Part shown: positions 45,250 through 54,025 of the stretch, in pieces | Numbering within the stretch: the stretch's first letter is position 1 | Layout: each line of letters begins with the position of its first letter | From: Pseudomonadota bacterium | GTDB taxonomy: Bacteria > Desulfobacterota > Desulfobulbia > Desulfobulbales > SURF-16 | NCBI GenBank assembly: GCA_018816555.1 | Contig: JAHIVT010000048.1 | Coordinates: forward strand, 62,001-126,000 | DNA length: 64,000 nt | Reading direction: 5' to 3' | Notes under the pieces: generated by a model | The model's database searches: none | The model's input: the letters and a program-made list of their open reading frames with translations, nothing else | What the model was told of the DNA's origin: nothing | Made by a program: the position numbers and the translations under genes

Positions 45250-47313
45250 ATGACAGACAATAAAATGAAAACGAAACCTTTTCTGATCAGTGCCGCCATC
45301 CTGATTTGTGTTATAATCTCCGGAAGTTTTGCGGCCTTCTCCTTGACCCGCTATGAAAAGCAGCGAGACCTTAATAACTGGCAGATCACGCTCTCTGTGG
45401 TGGCGGACAGCCGTGCCGCAGATATCATGAAATGGATTGACGGCAGATTTGCAGTTTTACAGGAGCTTGCAGCAAACGGTTCTCTGCAGCTCTATGTGGA
45501 ACAGCTTCTCATCAACTTCGAAGCCAGCAGGGAAACTGAAGCGGTACAGCTTTCCTATCTGCGTAACCTCATACAGACAACAGGCCAGCGGTCAGGCTTT
45601 TATGATGACCCGAAAACTACCATGGCTGCGCCGGCCAATGTTGCCTTCATTGCCAATAACGGCTTAGCCATTCTTACTCCTGATTGCAGGCTCATTACAT
45701 CAACGCCTGGTTTTGCCTTTCCGGATGCCAGGCTCCAAGAGGCGGTGCAAAAGGTCATTGTTTCCGGAAAACATCATTTTTTCGATATTCAAGTCAATGA
45801 AAATTCACAGCCGGTCGCAGGGTTTCTGGTCCCTGTTTTTTCCTTGCAGAAACAAAGCGACACCCAGCGACCCATCGCCGTTCTCTACGGATATAATAAT
45901 GCAGCGACTTCCCTGTTTTCTATACTTGCTACAAAAAGCCTGGCAACCAAAACTGCCGAAACCTATCTGGTGCGCCAGGATGGCAATCTGATCACCTATA
46001 TCTCTCCTCTGGCTGACGGCACGCAACCTTTGACGCTGAGCCTTGCTGCCAATGCAGAGAATCTGGCAGCTGCATTTACCCTGCGCAATCCCGGTCAATT
46101 CAGTGAAGGTACCGACTATAGCGGGGCAAAAAGTCTTTTTACCAGTAGAATTTTGCCTGCCGTGCGTATGACTCTTATCCAGAAAATATCCTATGCGGAG
46201 GCCTTGGCAGAATCACAAAATCATCAGCGATTCCTGCTCATTTCACTGCTGCTGGCCTTGCTGCTCAGTTCAGCCCTGATGGTTGCAGCCTGGTGGTACG
46301 GGAGTTCCGTCAAAGAACGTCAGGCTGCCCATGATCTGCTGATAAAGTCCCGTCAGCTTGAAGCACAGACCAATCTGCTTAATGCCATCAACGATAATAT
46401 GACTGAAATGATATTACTTCTCGACCGTGAGTCATATCTCATCTTTGGCAACAAAACCCTGGCCGATTATCTGCGCACCCCTATTGCTGATCTGCAGGGG
46501 AAAAGTCTGTCAAACATCTTCGGACCGGATGCAGCCGGAAAATTGCAGGAAATCGTCACCAGCACAACCTCGCTACGCAAAATCATCACCCGAGAAATTT
46601 CTTTTGATATAAAAGGGAAACAACACATCTTCTTTTCAACCTGCTTGTCGGTTGCCTATGAATTCAAAGGAAAAGACTCGCTCCTTATTACCTTAAATGA
46701 TGTCACCCTGCTGCAGGAGGCGCAAACCAGAAGAGACCGACTCATGAAGCAGATCGTTTACTCCCTCATGAGAGCAATTGATCTCCATGATCCCTACTCA
46801 GCCAACCACTCTGCCAAAACAGCAAAGGTGGCAACTGCTGTCGGCCGCGCCATGGAGTTGCCCACGGAACAGTTAACCACCATTGAAATAGCTGCGAACC
46901 TCTGCAACCTGGGCAAGTTATCTCTACCCAAGGAACTTCTGCTGAAAACCGGAGAATTGACCCAGGATGAGCAGACTATTTTAAAAAGCGAAACTGCGTC
47001 TGCGGCTGAAATTCTTACCGGCATAGACTTTGAGGGTCCTGTCCTGGAAACAATCAGCCAGAAGCATGAATACCTTGACGGCAGCGGCTATCCAAAAGGG
47101 CTGGCAGGTGAAGAAATCATACTTACTTCCCGCATTCTTGCGGCGGCCAACGCCTTTATCGCCATGACAAGCCCCAGGGCCTACCGCGATCGTCTCACCG
47201 ACAAAGAAGCCATGACACAATTACTTAATGCTGTAGACAGCAAATATGACCGACATGTGATTGCCGCACTTTTTCATGTAGTGGAAAATGAGATTGATTA
47301 TTCACAGACATAA
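45250..47313 (+). CDS. Membrane sensor with PAS and degenerate HD-GYP domain
   Basis: A 687-residue protein. It has a membrane helix near residues 10-30, a ~300-residue periplasmic sensor domain (Cache-like by layout), a second helix near 326-350, a PAS domain (~380-490) and a C-terminal HD-GYP domain. The GYP motif is kept (DGSGYPKGLAGEEI), but metal ligands are lost: the HD pair is Cys552-Asn553 (ANLCNLGKLSLP), the later HHE is Lys605-His606-Glu607, and the AD near the end is AAANAF. So it probably does not hydrolyse c-di-GMP and may instead bind it. Adjacent LapG suggests a LapD-like receptor role; that is inference. Confidence 0.88.
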   Translation: MTDNKMKTKPFLISAAILICVIISGSFAAFSLTRYEKQRDLNNWQITLSVVADSRAADIMKWIDGRFAVLQELAANGSLQLYVEQLLINFEASRETEAVQLSYLRNLIQTTGQRSGFYDDPKTTMAAPANVAFIANNGLAILTPDCRLITSTPGFAFPDARLQEAVQKVIVSGKHHFFDIQVNENSQPVAGFLVPVFSLQKQSDTQRPIAVLYGYNNAATSLFSILATKSLATKTAETYLVRQDGNLITYISPLADGTQPLTLSLAANAENLAAAFTLRNPGQFSEGTDYSGAKSLFTSRILPAVRMTLIQKISYAEALAESQNHQRFLLISLLLALLLSSALMVAAWWYGSSVKERQAAHDLLIKSRQLEAQTNLLNAINDNMTEMILLLDRESYLIFGNKTLADYLRTPIADLQGKSLSNIFGPDAAGKLQEIVTSTTSLRKIITREISFDIKGKQHIFFSTCLSVAYEFKGKDSLLITLNDVTLLQEAQTRRDRLMKQIVYSLMRAIDLHDPYSANHSAKTAKVATAVGRAMELPTEQLTTIEIAANLCNLGKLSLPKELLLKTGELTQDEQTILKSETASAAEILTGIDFEGPVLETISQKHEYLDGSGYPKGLAGEEIILTSRILAAANAFIAMTSPRAYRDRLTDKEAMTQLLNAVDSKYDRHVIAALFHVVENEIDYSQT

Positions 47314-47441
47314 TTTTTATTGATGAGAGGATATTCTTGCTTTTTAATCGTGGCTGATTTAAAGAATATTTAATTTATATAACATAAAATTGAATGAACA
47401 ATCATATAGCAAATGAAAATTTTATAAAGGTGGAGACTCGG

Positions 47442-48773
47442 ATGACGGCAAAAAATAACAAACGAAAAAGATTAAAGGCCTTTTCGACAATTTTATCATT
47501 AACCACTCTCTTAACTCTTTCTGCACCGGTTGTACTCCATGCGCAGGAGGCTTCAGCCACCTTAACTGATGAACAGTATCGCCAACAGATGGAAGACCTG
47601 TTCCGCCAGGCCATGGAAAAACGAGATACTGGCAATATCTACTCGTCAATTGAGGATTTTCAATCCATTCTCAGCGCCCAGCCTAAACTGCACAGAGCCC
47701 GCCTGGAAATGGCTGTTTCCTATTATCAGATATATAAATTTGATGAAGCGGTCAAAGAGGCAGAGATTGTATTAAATGATCCGGAGACACCGCCGAACGT
47801 CAGGGTTTCCATTCTCGCATTTATGGCCCAGGTGAAACAGGATGCTGACCGCCTAAACCAGGGGCAGAGCACCTGGAAATTCCCTGTTGAGTTCGGTTAT
47901 GTTTATGACACCAACATCAATATTGGCCCTGACAACACGGTTGTTACTCCTGGCGATGAAAAGAAAAGAGACTCAGGCACGATGTTTTCAGTCGGCATAG
48001 ACCACACTTACCAGACAGGGAAACGCTATAACTTGGGGAAAAATCCTGCTAATCTTCTCTGGCAGAGCGGGGTCAATATTTACAATAAAAGTTATCTAAA
48101 TGAGGACGAATACGATCTGTCCGTCGTGAGCCTGCGAACCGGACCGACTCTGGTCACCACCGGCAGCTGGCGGTCCAATCTCACCCTGCAGGAGGATATT
48201 ATCAGCTGGGGCGGTGAAAAGTATGCAATTTTCAGCTACCTGCTGCCGAGCTATACCTGGCATTTTGGTGATACCGGTTTTGAGTCCACCGCTGACGCGG
48301 TGATCTCCAGGCGTGATTACTCCAGACCAGGATACAGGGGGAGGGACAGTGTTTATCTTGCGCCCCGCCTATCAGTAGGATACACTTTTTACAATGGCAA
48401 ACTTGCGGCCCTAACAGGCATTCAATATATTAACGAAAACGCCAAGGATGATGCCTATAGTCAGGATGCAGTCTGCTTTTTCCTCACCGGCAGCTGGAAA
48501 TTCCTGGAACATAACACCCTGTTCGCCGGCTATATCCAGACGGAAAGCAGATATGATACAGCACCGGTTCCAGGTTTGGCTGATTGGGACAGCCCAAGGG
48601 ATGAAGTCAACAGACAATATAAACTGGGCTACATCCACACCTTCAAGGATTTTGGCTGGTTGACTGATTGGGATTTTAATGCCGAGGTGATCCATACCAG
48701 TGCGGATTCAAACCTGCCGGCCTATGACTACAGCCGCTCGGAAACGACGATAACCCTCTCACGAAGGTTTTAA
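47442..48773 (+). CDS. Slam-like outer-membrane protein with TPR and beta-barrel
   Basis: A 443-residue exported protein. The start is ATG at 47442, behind GGAG at six bases; an ATG at 47394 lacks a ribosome-binding site. A signal peptide (to ~VLHA) is followed by a TPR-like helical region (LFRQAMEKRDTGNIYSSIEDF, HRARLEMAVSYYQIYKFDEA), then from ~residue 150 a beta-strand-rich domain with alternating aromatic residues, ending in Phe (TTITLSRRF), the outer-membrane barrel signature. This layout matches DUF560/surface lipoprotein assembly modifier proteins. It may export or display a surface protein; a substrate is not identified. Confidence 0.75.
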   Translation: MTAKNNKRKRLKAFSTILSLTTLLTLSAPVVLHAQEASATLTDEQYRQQMEDLFRQAMEKRDTGNIYSSIEDFQSILSAQPKLHRARLEMAVSYYQIYKFDEAVKEAEIVLNDPETPPNVRVSILAFMAQVKQDADRLNQGQSTWKFPVEFGYVYDTNINIGPDNTVVTPGDEKKRDSGTMFSVGIDHTYQTGKRYNLGKNPANLLWQSGVNIYNKSYLNEDEYDLSVVSLRTGPTLVTTGSWRSNLTLQEDIISWGGEKYAIFSYLLPSYTWHFGDTGFESTADAVISRRDYSRPGYRGRDSVYLAPRLSVGYTFYNGKLAALTGIQYINENAKDDAYSQDAVCFFLTGSWKFLEHNTLFAGYIQTESRYDTAPVPGLADWDSPRDEVNRQYKLGYIHTFKDFGWLTDWDFNAEVIHTSADSNLPAYDYSRSETTITLSRRF

Positions 48774-48895
48774 TGGATACGCTGACGAGTAATCCGAATT
48801 ACCGGAAATACAATTCCGGAAAAATGAACTAAATGCCGGTTGTCAATAATTAAAATACGGCAGCAAACACATGCAACTCCATGAAATAATTATAG

Positions 48896-48942
48896 TTCTA
48901 AAGTACTGCAAAATGCGGCATCACTTTTGCAGTACTTTAGAA
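48896..48942. repeat. Perfect 18-bp inverted repeat (large hairpin)
   Basis: TTCTAAAGTACTGCAAAA at 48896-48913 is exactly mirrored at 48925-48942 around an 11-base loop. No T-run follows on either strand. It lies 123 bp after the Slam-like gene and 52 bp before the proline-rich gene. It may be a terminator variant, an RNA-stability element or a small mobile-element relic. Confidence 0.7.
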
Positions 48943-48994
48943 TAAAAAAGCAAAATATACAATCCTAACGATCTACTTTGTTCAGGTGAAAAAA

Positions 48995-49345
48995 ATGAAA
49001 ATAAAAAAACAGTACTTGATCCCGGCTGTTCTGGCATGTGCCTTTATGCTGATGCAAAATTCTTTTTCTATTGCAGGTACCAAAAGTGATGTTGACGAAG
49101 AATTATCCCCTTACAAATGGGGACACTGGGACAGAATGGTACCACCCGCTGCAGGACCGGTTGCCCTTGCACCTGCAGCAGTAACTGCGGCGCTGCCATC
49201 TCCCGATCCGATTGATCCACCGGATCCGCCTCCTTCGAGATTTCCTTCGAAAGATATACGACATCCAGAGTATGGCAAAGATCAACCCGTTAAACCTGTG
49301 GAAAAACCACAACCTGAGGTTGATCAACCATCATTGGCGCGCTAA
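48995..49345 (+). CDS. Small exported proline-rich protein
   Basis: A 116-residue protein from ATG 48995 behind AGGTGA (a GTG at 48986 is the alternative). It has a signal peptide (MKIKKQYLIPAVLACAFML, ending near IAGT), then DEELSPYKWGHWDRMVPPAA and a proline-rich tail (PDPIDPPDPPPSRFP, VEKPQPEVD) that is probably unstructured. I do not recognise a family. Its place after a Slam-like barrel gene makes a surface or periplasmic role likely, perhaps as its partner or substrate; this is inference. Confidence 0.65.
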   Translation: MKIKKQYLIPAVLACAFMLMQNSFSIAGTKSDVDEELSPYKWGHWDRMVPPAAGPVALAPAAVTAALPSPDPIDPPDPPPSRFPSKDIRHPEYGKDQPVKPVEKPQPEVDQPSLAR

Positions 49346-49453
49346 TCGACTTTAAACTGTTATATTTCTGGATTTAGTTACAGATTCTTTTTTTCGCATT
49401 ACCGAGATGGATTAATAGTAGATATATAATTCAATCAAAATAGAGATAACCAA

Positions 49454-50293
49454 ATGAAAATGAAATATTGGCAAAGATCAAGCGCTATAACCCTTTCTGT
49501 TTTTGTGATTCTAGGAATAACAGAAGGAAATTCACTTGCATCATCAGTATCGGCCAGCGCAGAAATGTCTTGGGCCAGCTTGCAAATAACTGGTTCTGGT
49601 GAAGTCACAGCCTATAATCCTACGACCTGGGCAAGTAGTGTGTCACGAGCCGGCACCTATGAAGATTGGACCATTCCAACTAATCCTTATGTGTTTGATG
49701 ACATTGACGACCGAGCAGGAATTGTTTCCACATTTGCTGATTCAAGTAAAGCAAATACATATGGCTCGGCCTATGGGTTTGGGAGAACTGATACTATTCC
49801 TGGACAAAGAAACATTATTGCCTCTGCAAGTGCATTTGCAACAAATTATGAAGATTTTTCAGCGATAGCAACAGCCGAGAGAGATAAGTATTACCAAGTT
49901 ACTACAACCGGCGATCTAATTTTTTCTATCAATTATACACTTGACAGTATAGATATTGATGCCTCGGATGGATATGGCTGGGCAGATATTCTTGCATACA
50001 CTTACCTGTACCGCTATAATTCGACTAAAGATAAATGGGTTAAAATTTCCATCGGTACCTTAACCAGGGAAAAAGCCTCAGATCTTATTGATTTTGATGA
50101 TTACATATATGGTCCGAAAACAGGCACAATAAAATTCACATATGCGGCAACGGCAGGACAGCTTCTACATTTTGGTGCCGGAGTTACAGCAAAGGCTTCA
50201 GCTGCAAGCGCAGTGCCTCTCCCAGGTGCTGTATGGCTCCTTGGCTCAGGCCTTCTGGGCATGATTGCCATCAGGAGAAAATCAGCTCAATAA
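49454..50293 (+). CDS. Exported protein with PEP-CTERM-like sorting signal
   Basis: A 279-residue secreted protein with an N-terminal signal peptide (SVFVILGITEGNSLA) and a C-terminal tripartite tail: VPLPGA, a hydrophobic helix WLLGSGLLGMIAI and basic RRKSAQ. This matches the VPLPxA-type PEP-CTERM signal that exosortases cut. The body is rich in Ala, Ser, Thr, Tyr and Asp with predicted beta structure and has only one motif worth noting, the alternating GYGWADILAYTYLYRYN. It is probably a surface or matrix protein. No exosortase gene is in the window. Confidence 0.75.
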   Translation: MKMKYWQRSSAITLSVFVILGITEGNSLASSVSASAEMSWASLQITGSGEVTAYNPTTWASSVSRAGTYEDWTIPTNPYVFDDIDDRAGIVSTFADSSKANTYGSAYGFGRTDTIPGQRNIIASASAFATNYEDFSAIATAERDKYYQVTTTGDLIFSINYTLDSIDIDASDGYGWADILAYTYLYRYNSTKDKWVKISIGTLTREKASDLIDFDDYIYGPKTGTIKFTYAATAGQLLHFGAGVTAKASAASAVPLPGAVWLLGSGLLGMIAIRRKSAQ

Positions 50294-50330
50294 ACTGCTT
50301 ATTAAGCGTAGCGTTTTTATACAAAAAAAA

Positions 50331-50356
50331 GGTGAGTCGAAGAAATTCGACTCACC
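50331..50356. terminator. Bidirectional Rho-independent terminator
   Basis: GGTGAGTCGAA (50331-50341) pairs exactly with TTCGACTCACC (50346-50356) around a GAAA loop, with eight A before and eight T after. It ends the PEP-CTERM-like gene (plus) and purM (minus). Confidence 0.92.
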
Positions 50357-50407
50357 TTTTTTTTAAATCTTTTCACAGAACTTAAACAGGCTACGGCTCA
50401 AAATCTT

Positions 50408-51460
50408 TCAATCAACATATTCAACCAGATCCTCATCCTCTTTGCGTGCGGCAACCTCACCGATAACATAAGGCGATTCGCCAAGGGCGACCAATTGCTG
50501 GGTTACGTCTTCAACCATCCTTGAGTCAATGATGAGAACCATGCCGATTCCGCAGTTAAAGGTACGATACATTTCCTCGTGAGAAATCTTCCCATTTTTC
50601 TGTAGGAAGTCAAAAATCGGCAGCACCGGCCAACTTCCCTGATGAATAAGAACTTTCGTTCCTTTGGGGAGTATCCTGGGGATGTTATCCGTAAAACCTC
50701 CGCCAGTTATGTGACTCAGGCCCCGGACCTTGAAATTCTTAAACAAATTGAGCAGTGTCTCCACATAGATCCTGGTAGGTCTGAGCAGTTCTTCCCCCAG
50801 GGTGCAATCCAGTTCAGCTACATGATCATTAACAGAAAGGCCCATTTCCTCAAAACAGATTTTACGGACCAGAGAGTAACCGTTACTGTGGACTCCGCTG
50901 GAGGAGAGACCGATAAGTTTATCACCTACCTTAATTTCTGAACCGTCAATAATTTTGTCCCGCTCAGCAATGCCGACGACGAAACCTGCCAAATCATAAT
51001 CTTTTCCATGGTATAGGCCCGGCATTTCGGCAGTCTCACCGCCAATCAGTGAACATTTAGCAATTTCACACCCCTTGGCAATTCCCTTGATAACGTCTGT
51101 AGCAATTTCGAGATCAAGCTTGCCGATAGCAAAATAATCAAGGAAAAAAAGAGGCTGAGCACCGGACACAACGATATCGTTTACACACATGGCAACGAGG
51201 TCAATACCAATGGTATCATGCTTATTGCACAGGCTAGCGATTTTCAGCTTCGTGCCGACACCATCAGTAGATGATACGAGAACAGGATCGGTGAAACGGT
51301 CTCCACCTATCGCAAATAAACCACCAAATCCCCCGATATCAGTTAAAACCCCGCGCCGGAATGTTGCGGCCACCAAAGGTTTGATATTCGATATAAATTG
51401 ATTTCCTTTATCTATATCAACGCCAGACTCAGCATATCTGGAAGTTTGAATATGATCCAT
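50408..51460 (-). CDS. purM: Phosphoribosylformylglycinamidine cyclo-ligase (AIR synthetase)
   Basis: A 350-residue PurM, which closes the imidazole ring in purine synthesis using ATP. Motifs are GGFGGLFAIG, VSSTDGVGTKLKIA, DLVAMCVNDIVVSGAQPLFF, GGETAEMPGLY and GLSSSGVHSNGYSL. It is monocistronic here; purN or purD are not adjacent. Confidence 0.97.
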   Translation of the reverse strand: MDHIQTSRYAESGVDIDKGNQFISNIKPLVAATFRRGVLTDIGGFGGLFAIGGDRFTDPVLVSSTDGVGTKLKIASLCNKHDTIGIDLVAMCVNDIVVSGAQPLFFLDYFAIGKLDLEIATDVIKGIAKGCEIAKCSLIGGETAEMPGLYHGKDYDLAGFVVGIAERDKIIDGSEIKVGDKLIGLSSSGVHSNGYSLVRKICFEEMGLSVNDHVAELDCTLGEELLRPTRIYVETLLNLFKNFKVRGLSHITGGGFTDNIPRILPKGTKVLIHQGSWPVLPIFDFLQKNGKISHEEMYRTFNCGIGMVLIIDSRMVEDVTQQLVALGESPYVIGEVAARKEDEDLVEYVD

Positions 51461-51820
51461 TTTCGCTTTGACCGCCTAAATTTCAATTGAAAACCACATT
51501 CTGTCATTGGGACAAGAGGGGCTTTCATTAAGAATTTGCAACCCATAGAGGGCCATGTGAGATATTGAAAAAAATAATTTATAACATCTTGTTATATAAT
51601 AAAAACGTAATTATTAATATAGCAACATTTACTTTCCAACGGGTAAAAAGTCAATCTGTTTTCTTTGGCTGCTGAATTTCAGCAAATTCAGCTTGTAAAA
51701 AAAATTCTTTTAATATCAGCAAGTTAATAATAAAAATAATTTCGCTGCATTAAAATTACGCACATGAATGGCCATTCATTGCCGGTTGCTTTGCGCCCCT
51801 AAATGGGTTATCTATATTTT
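51461..51820. other. AT-rich intergenic region upstream of purM
   Basis: About 360 bases without a recognisable gene. It is very AT-rich around 51570-51760. Inverted repeats are visible: TATAAC/GTTATA near 51580 and GCTGAATTT/AAATTCAGC (51671-51679, 51684-51692, loop CAGC). It must hold the purM promoter; I see no purine riboswitch. Confidence 0.5.
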
Positions 51821-51919
51821 ATGAAAAAAAATCATTTTAACAAAGTTTTAGTCTTCATAATTCTTATGGCCTGGATGGCTATAACCTATACATTCAACGA
51901 AAAACGCCAAACTTCATGA
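51821..51919 (+). CDS. Possible 32-residue membrane peptide
   Basis: A short ORF MKKNHFNKVLVFIILMAWMA and 12 more residues, with a basic start, one hydrophobic helix and a short polar tail, the layout of small bacterial membrane proteins. The ribosome-binding site is weak (AT-rich leader). It may be chance in AT-rich DNA. Confidence 0.3.
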   Translation: MKKNHFNKVLVFIILMAWMAITYTFNEKRQTS

Positions 51920-52012
51920 GCATCAGCGATACCAGTGTCCCGGTCCGGGATAAGTTGCTTACCGCCTGCAATTCAAAAATAATTTATCATCCGTTCTAAA
52001 AGGAGCTGCCAC

Positions 52013-52672
52013 ATGCTGTCATATGATACATGCCTTAAATATGCACAAGAAGAACACTTTTGTCCCCATTGTAATACGCGCCTGTCCTGTTGCGAAACGC
52101 CACCCTTCCATATTGGCGATGGATTGGGCTGGGGATGTGAAGTCATGTTTGTCTGCCTCAACGATGAATGCCCTATATTCTCAACTGGTTGGCAGCATAT
52201 TGAGGAACAGTACGGCCATGTGGGTTCTTATCGGTATATGCTCATTCCCGGTGAAATAAAAGGCGGCGTTATGATGGTTGGCAGCAGTGAGGCTTTTACC
52301 GGTTGCATAATTGATCCTGAAGCCGTCAAAAAACAAGATATTCGCTATAAGGAAGAACAAGAGGCATTAAAAGAACTGCCCACCTGTGTGGAAACACATA
52401 ACCTGCAGCCTGTTCTCAAACTTGTACTTGATGAATGTGCCGGCCTGGATGGCAGATTGAAAGCCTGCACACTTCTACTTGAGCTTAACGATCTCTCATG
52501 TATTGATCCGATAAGAAATCATCGCTTCGCCCACAAGGATATCGAACAGAACACCAATTTAGCCGTCAACCAGATTCTCCAGGCCAACTTCAAAAAAGAA
52601 TGCCCTTATTGCTCTGAAATCATAAAGAATCAGGCAAAACTCTGCATGCATTGCGGCAAAGAAGTCATCTGA
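52013..52672 (+). CDS. Zinc-ribbon protein of unknown function
   Basis: A 219-residue protein started by ATG 52013 behind AAGGAG. The N-terminal part has CPHCNTRLSCCE and a GWGCEVMFVCLNDECPIF segment; the C-terminus ends with a double CxxC zinc ribbon (CPYCSEIIKNQAKLCMHCGK). Between them is a helical stretch with LDECAGLDGRLKACTLLLEL. I do not recognise the whole protein; the terminal ribbon resembles those of many regulatory or membrane-associated bacterial proteins. It precedes tRNA-His and has no operon partner. Confidence 0.75.
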   Translation: MLSYDTCLKYAQEEHFCPHCNTRLSCCETPPFHIGDGLGWGCEVMFVCLNDECPIFSTGWQHIEEQYGHVGSYRYMLIPGEIKGGVMMVGSSEAFTGCIIDPEAVKKQDIRYKEEQEALKELPTCVETHNLQPVLKLVLDECAGLDGRLKACTLLLELNDLSCIDPIRNHRFAHKDIEQNTNLAVNQILQANFKKECPYCSEIIKNQAKLCMHCGKEVI

Positions 52673-52733
52673 TTATTTTCCTGCAATTCAATATCATTTG
52701 AGATGAAAACTCTTAACCAACGTCACTTTCACC

Positions 52734-52762
52734 TTGCTATTGAGTGGGGAATCTATTATAAG
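52734..52762 (+). promoter_or_regulatory. Promoter of tRNA-His
   Basis: TTGCTA (52734-52739) and TATAAG (52757-52762) are separated by 17 bases and lie about 40 bases before the tRNA, a good sigma-70 fit. Confidence 0.6.
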
Positions 52763-52802
52763 AATTTTTCTTTGAGTACAATCGATATTTCATGTTTTGG
52801 AT

Positions 52803-52880
52803 GGTGGGCGTAGCTCAGCTGGTGGTAGCTCCGGATTGTGGCTCCGGTGGTCGTGGGTTCAAGTCCCATCGCTCACCCCA
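52803..52880 (+). tRNA. tRNA-His (anticodon GTG)
   Basis: A full cloverleaf: acceptor GTGGGCG/CGCTCAC, anticodon arm CCGGA-TTGTGGC-TCCGG with GTG anticodon, and T-arm with GGTTCAAGTCC. The extra G at position -1 (52803) facing discriminator C is the hallmark of tRNA-His. CCA is encoded. A promoter and a terminator flank it, so it is a single-gene unit. Confidence 0.97.
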
Positions 52881-52891
52881 TTGTTTTCATA

Positions 52892-52926
52892 AAGGATTCA
52901 GGCAGATTGCTTGAATCCTTTTTTTA
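52892..52926 (+). terminator. Terminator of tRNA-His
   Basis: AAGGATTCA (52892-52900) pairs with TGAATCCTT (52912-52920), followed by a run of T. It begins 12 bases after the tRNA CCA. Confidence 0.85.
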
Positions 52927-53264
52927 TTGTCTGCCAAATCCCCCAACATTCCTCCCGTATGTTGAACATCATCCCCAATATAAGGGTGCCTTGAAAAATT
53001 AGACATCTGTTTCGAGGACAAGGAGCGGTGAAAATAAAAAGCACCCAAAGGGTATAAACTCCGAATATTAGGTATATGTGAGCATTTTTCTTTTTGCCGC
53101 GACACAGTCCACCAGTGAGTGAAGCCGACGCCATTACTCAGTGACGAAGGAAAACGCTTGTAAAAAGAACGAAAATCCGGCAAGAAACTGTTAACCTGAA
53201 TTTGAAGGGACAAACGCCTCTGAAAAAACGCTAACTGTCAGATCCAGTCTGAATTTGCTACAAA
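52927..53264. other. Gene-free region between tRNA-His and the Mut7-C gene
   Basis: About 340 bases without a supported gene. Overlapping minus-strand ORFs exist but show no family pattern. It holds copy B of a 26-base repeat (52984-53009). The sequence could be a decayed gene or repeat DNA. Confidence 0.5.
52984..53009 (+). repeat. Short dispersed repeat, copy B
   Basis: GGGTGCCTTGAAAAATTAGA then CATCTG; it matches copy A at 42694-42719 at 23 of 26 positions. Both copies are intergenic and in the same orientation. Confidence 0.45.
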
Positions 53265-54005
53265 TCAGCATGATGCGAGAATTCCCAGCAGTATCTCATC
53301 CATCTTTTCCCGGTGTGAACCGGACCAGTATATTTTCTTGCAATCAAGGCAACGGTGGAAGGCCTGGTAATATTTCTTCGTAAGAGGTTCGAGAAATGGC
53401 AGGATATCTTCCTTTGCCACCGCTTCCAGCAAACCATTACACTTAAAACAACGGCTATAAGGCTTTATCTTGTCTTTCAGATCAAAAAGTTTGATGATTT
53501 CCACAAGCTGATAATTGGGAGATTCCGCCCGGACCAGATGACCGAATTCGACGATTTTCCTTTTTAGCAGATTGCAGTCCCTCGTGAGTAAAATCCTCCT
53601 CTGGCAGCCTGCGATTGCCGCAAGTCCGGCATCATCGCAGTTACGTGGCAAAAGAGTATCAAATCCAAGTTGCCGTAATTTAGAGGCGAGTTTCGCAACA
53701 TTGATATCAACGACAAAACGATGAAATTCAAGAGGATCCGGTCGGAGAAGAGAAGGTTTGAAAAAATTGCTTTGAGCCGAAATCGGGAAAACCTCTATCT
53801 TAATACCGTCTTCCACAATATAATCAAAATCAACCATTTTCCCATCAACAACAATTTCTTCAATCTCAGGATGAGGGATACCAAAGGATTCGATTAAATC
53901 CTTAATAGAAGTTCTACGATCAAGATGAAAGGATACCAAGGGGCCATTCTTTGACTTCCGGGATAACAAATCCGCTATGTTGCCGTGGAAATTGACAGTT
54001 ATCAT
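53265..54005 (-). CDS. Mut7-C RNase domain protein with ubiquitin-like N-terminus
   Basis: A 246-residue protein. Residues ~1-85 form a ubiquitin/ThiS-like domain (MITVNFHGNIADLLS, IEEIVVDGKMVDFDYIVEDG). The rest is the Mut7-C PIN-like RNase domain: RFVVDINVAKLASKLRQLGF with the acidic Asp, DDAGLAAIA, RILLTRDCNLL and a terminal zinc ribbon (CFKCNG, CLDCKKIYW). The family is presumed to cleave RNA, unproven in bacteria. It follows rluD by 20 bp, so the two may be cotranscribed. Confidence 0.9.
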   Translation of the reverse strand: MITVNFHGNIADLLSRKSKNGPLVSFHLDRRTSIKDLIESFGIPHPEIEEIVVDGKMVDFDYIVEDGIKIEVFPISAQSNFFKPSLLRPDPLEFHRFVVDINVAKLASKLRQLGFDTLLPRNCDDAGLAAIAGCQRRILLTRDCNLLKRKIVEFGHLVRAESPNYQLVEIIKLFDLKDKIKPYSRCFKCNGLLEAVAKEDILPFLEPLTKKYYQAFHRCLDCKKIYWSGSHREKMDEILLGILASC

Positions 54006-54025
54006 GCTGAAGCCTAAACGAACCC

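Noticed and set aside
47394-47441. Upstream ATG for the Slam-like protein
   Set aside because: No ribosome-binding site; the ATG at 47442 has GGAG at six bases and leads directly into the signal peptide.
52887-53213. Overlapping minus-strand ORFs of 108 and 78 codons after tRNA-His
   Set aside because: They run through the tRNA terminator in two frames without any recognisable domain.
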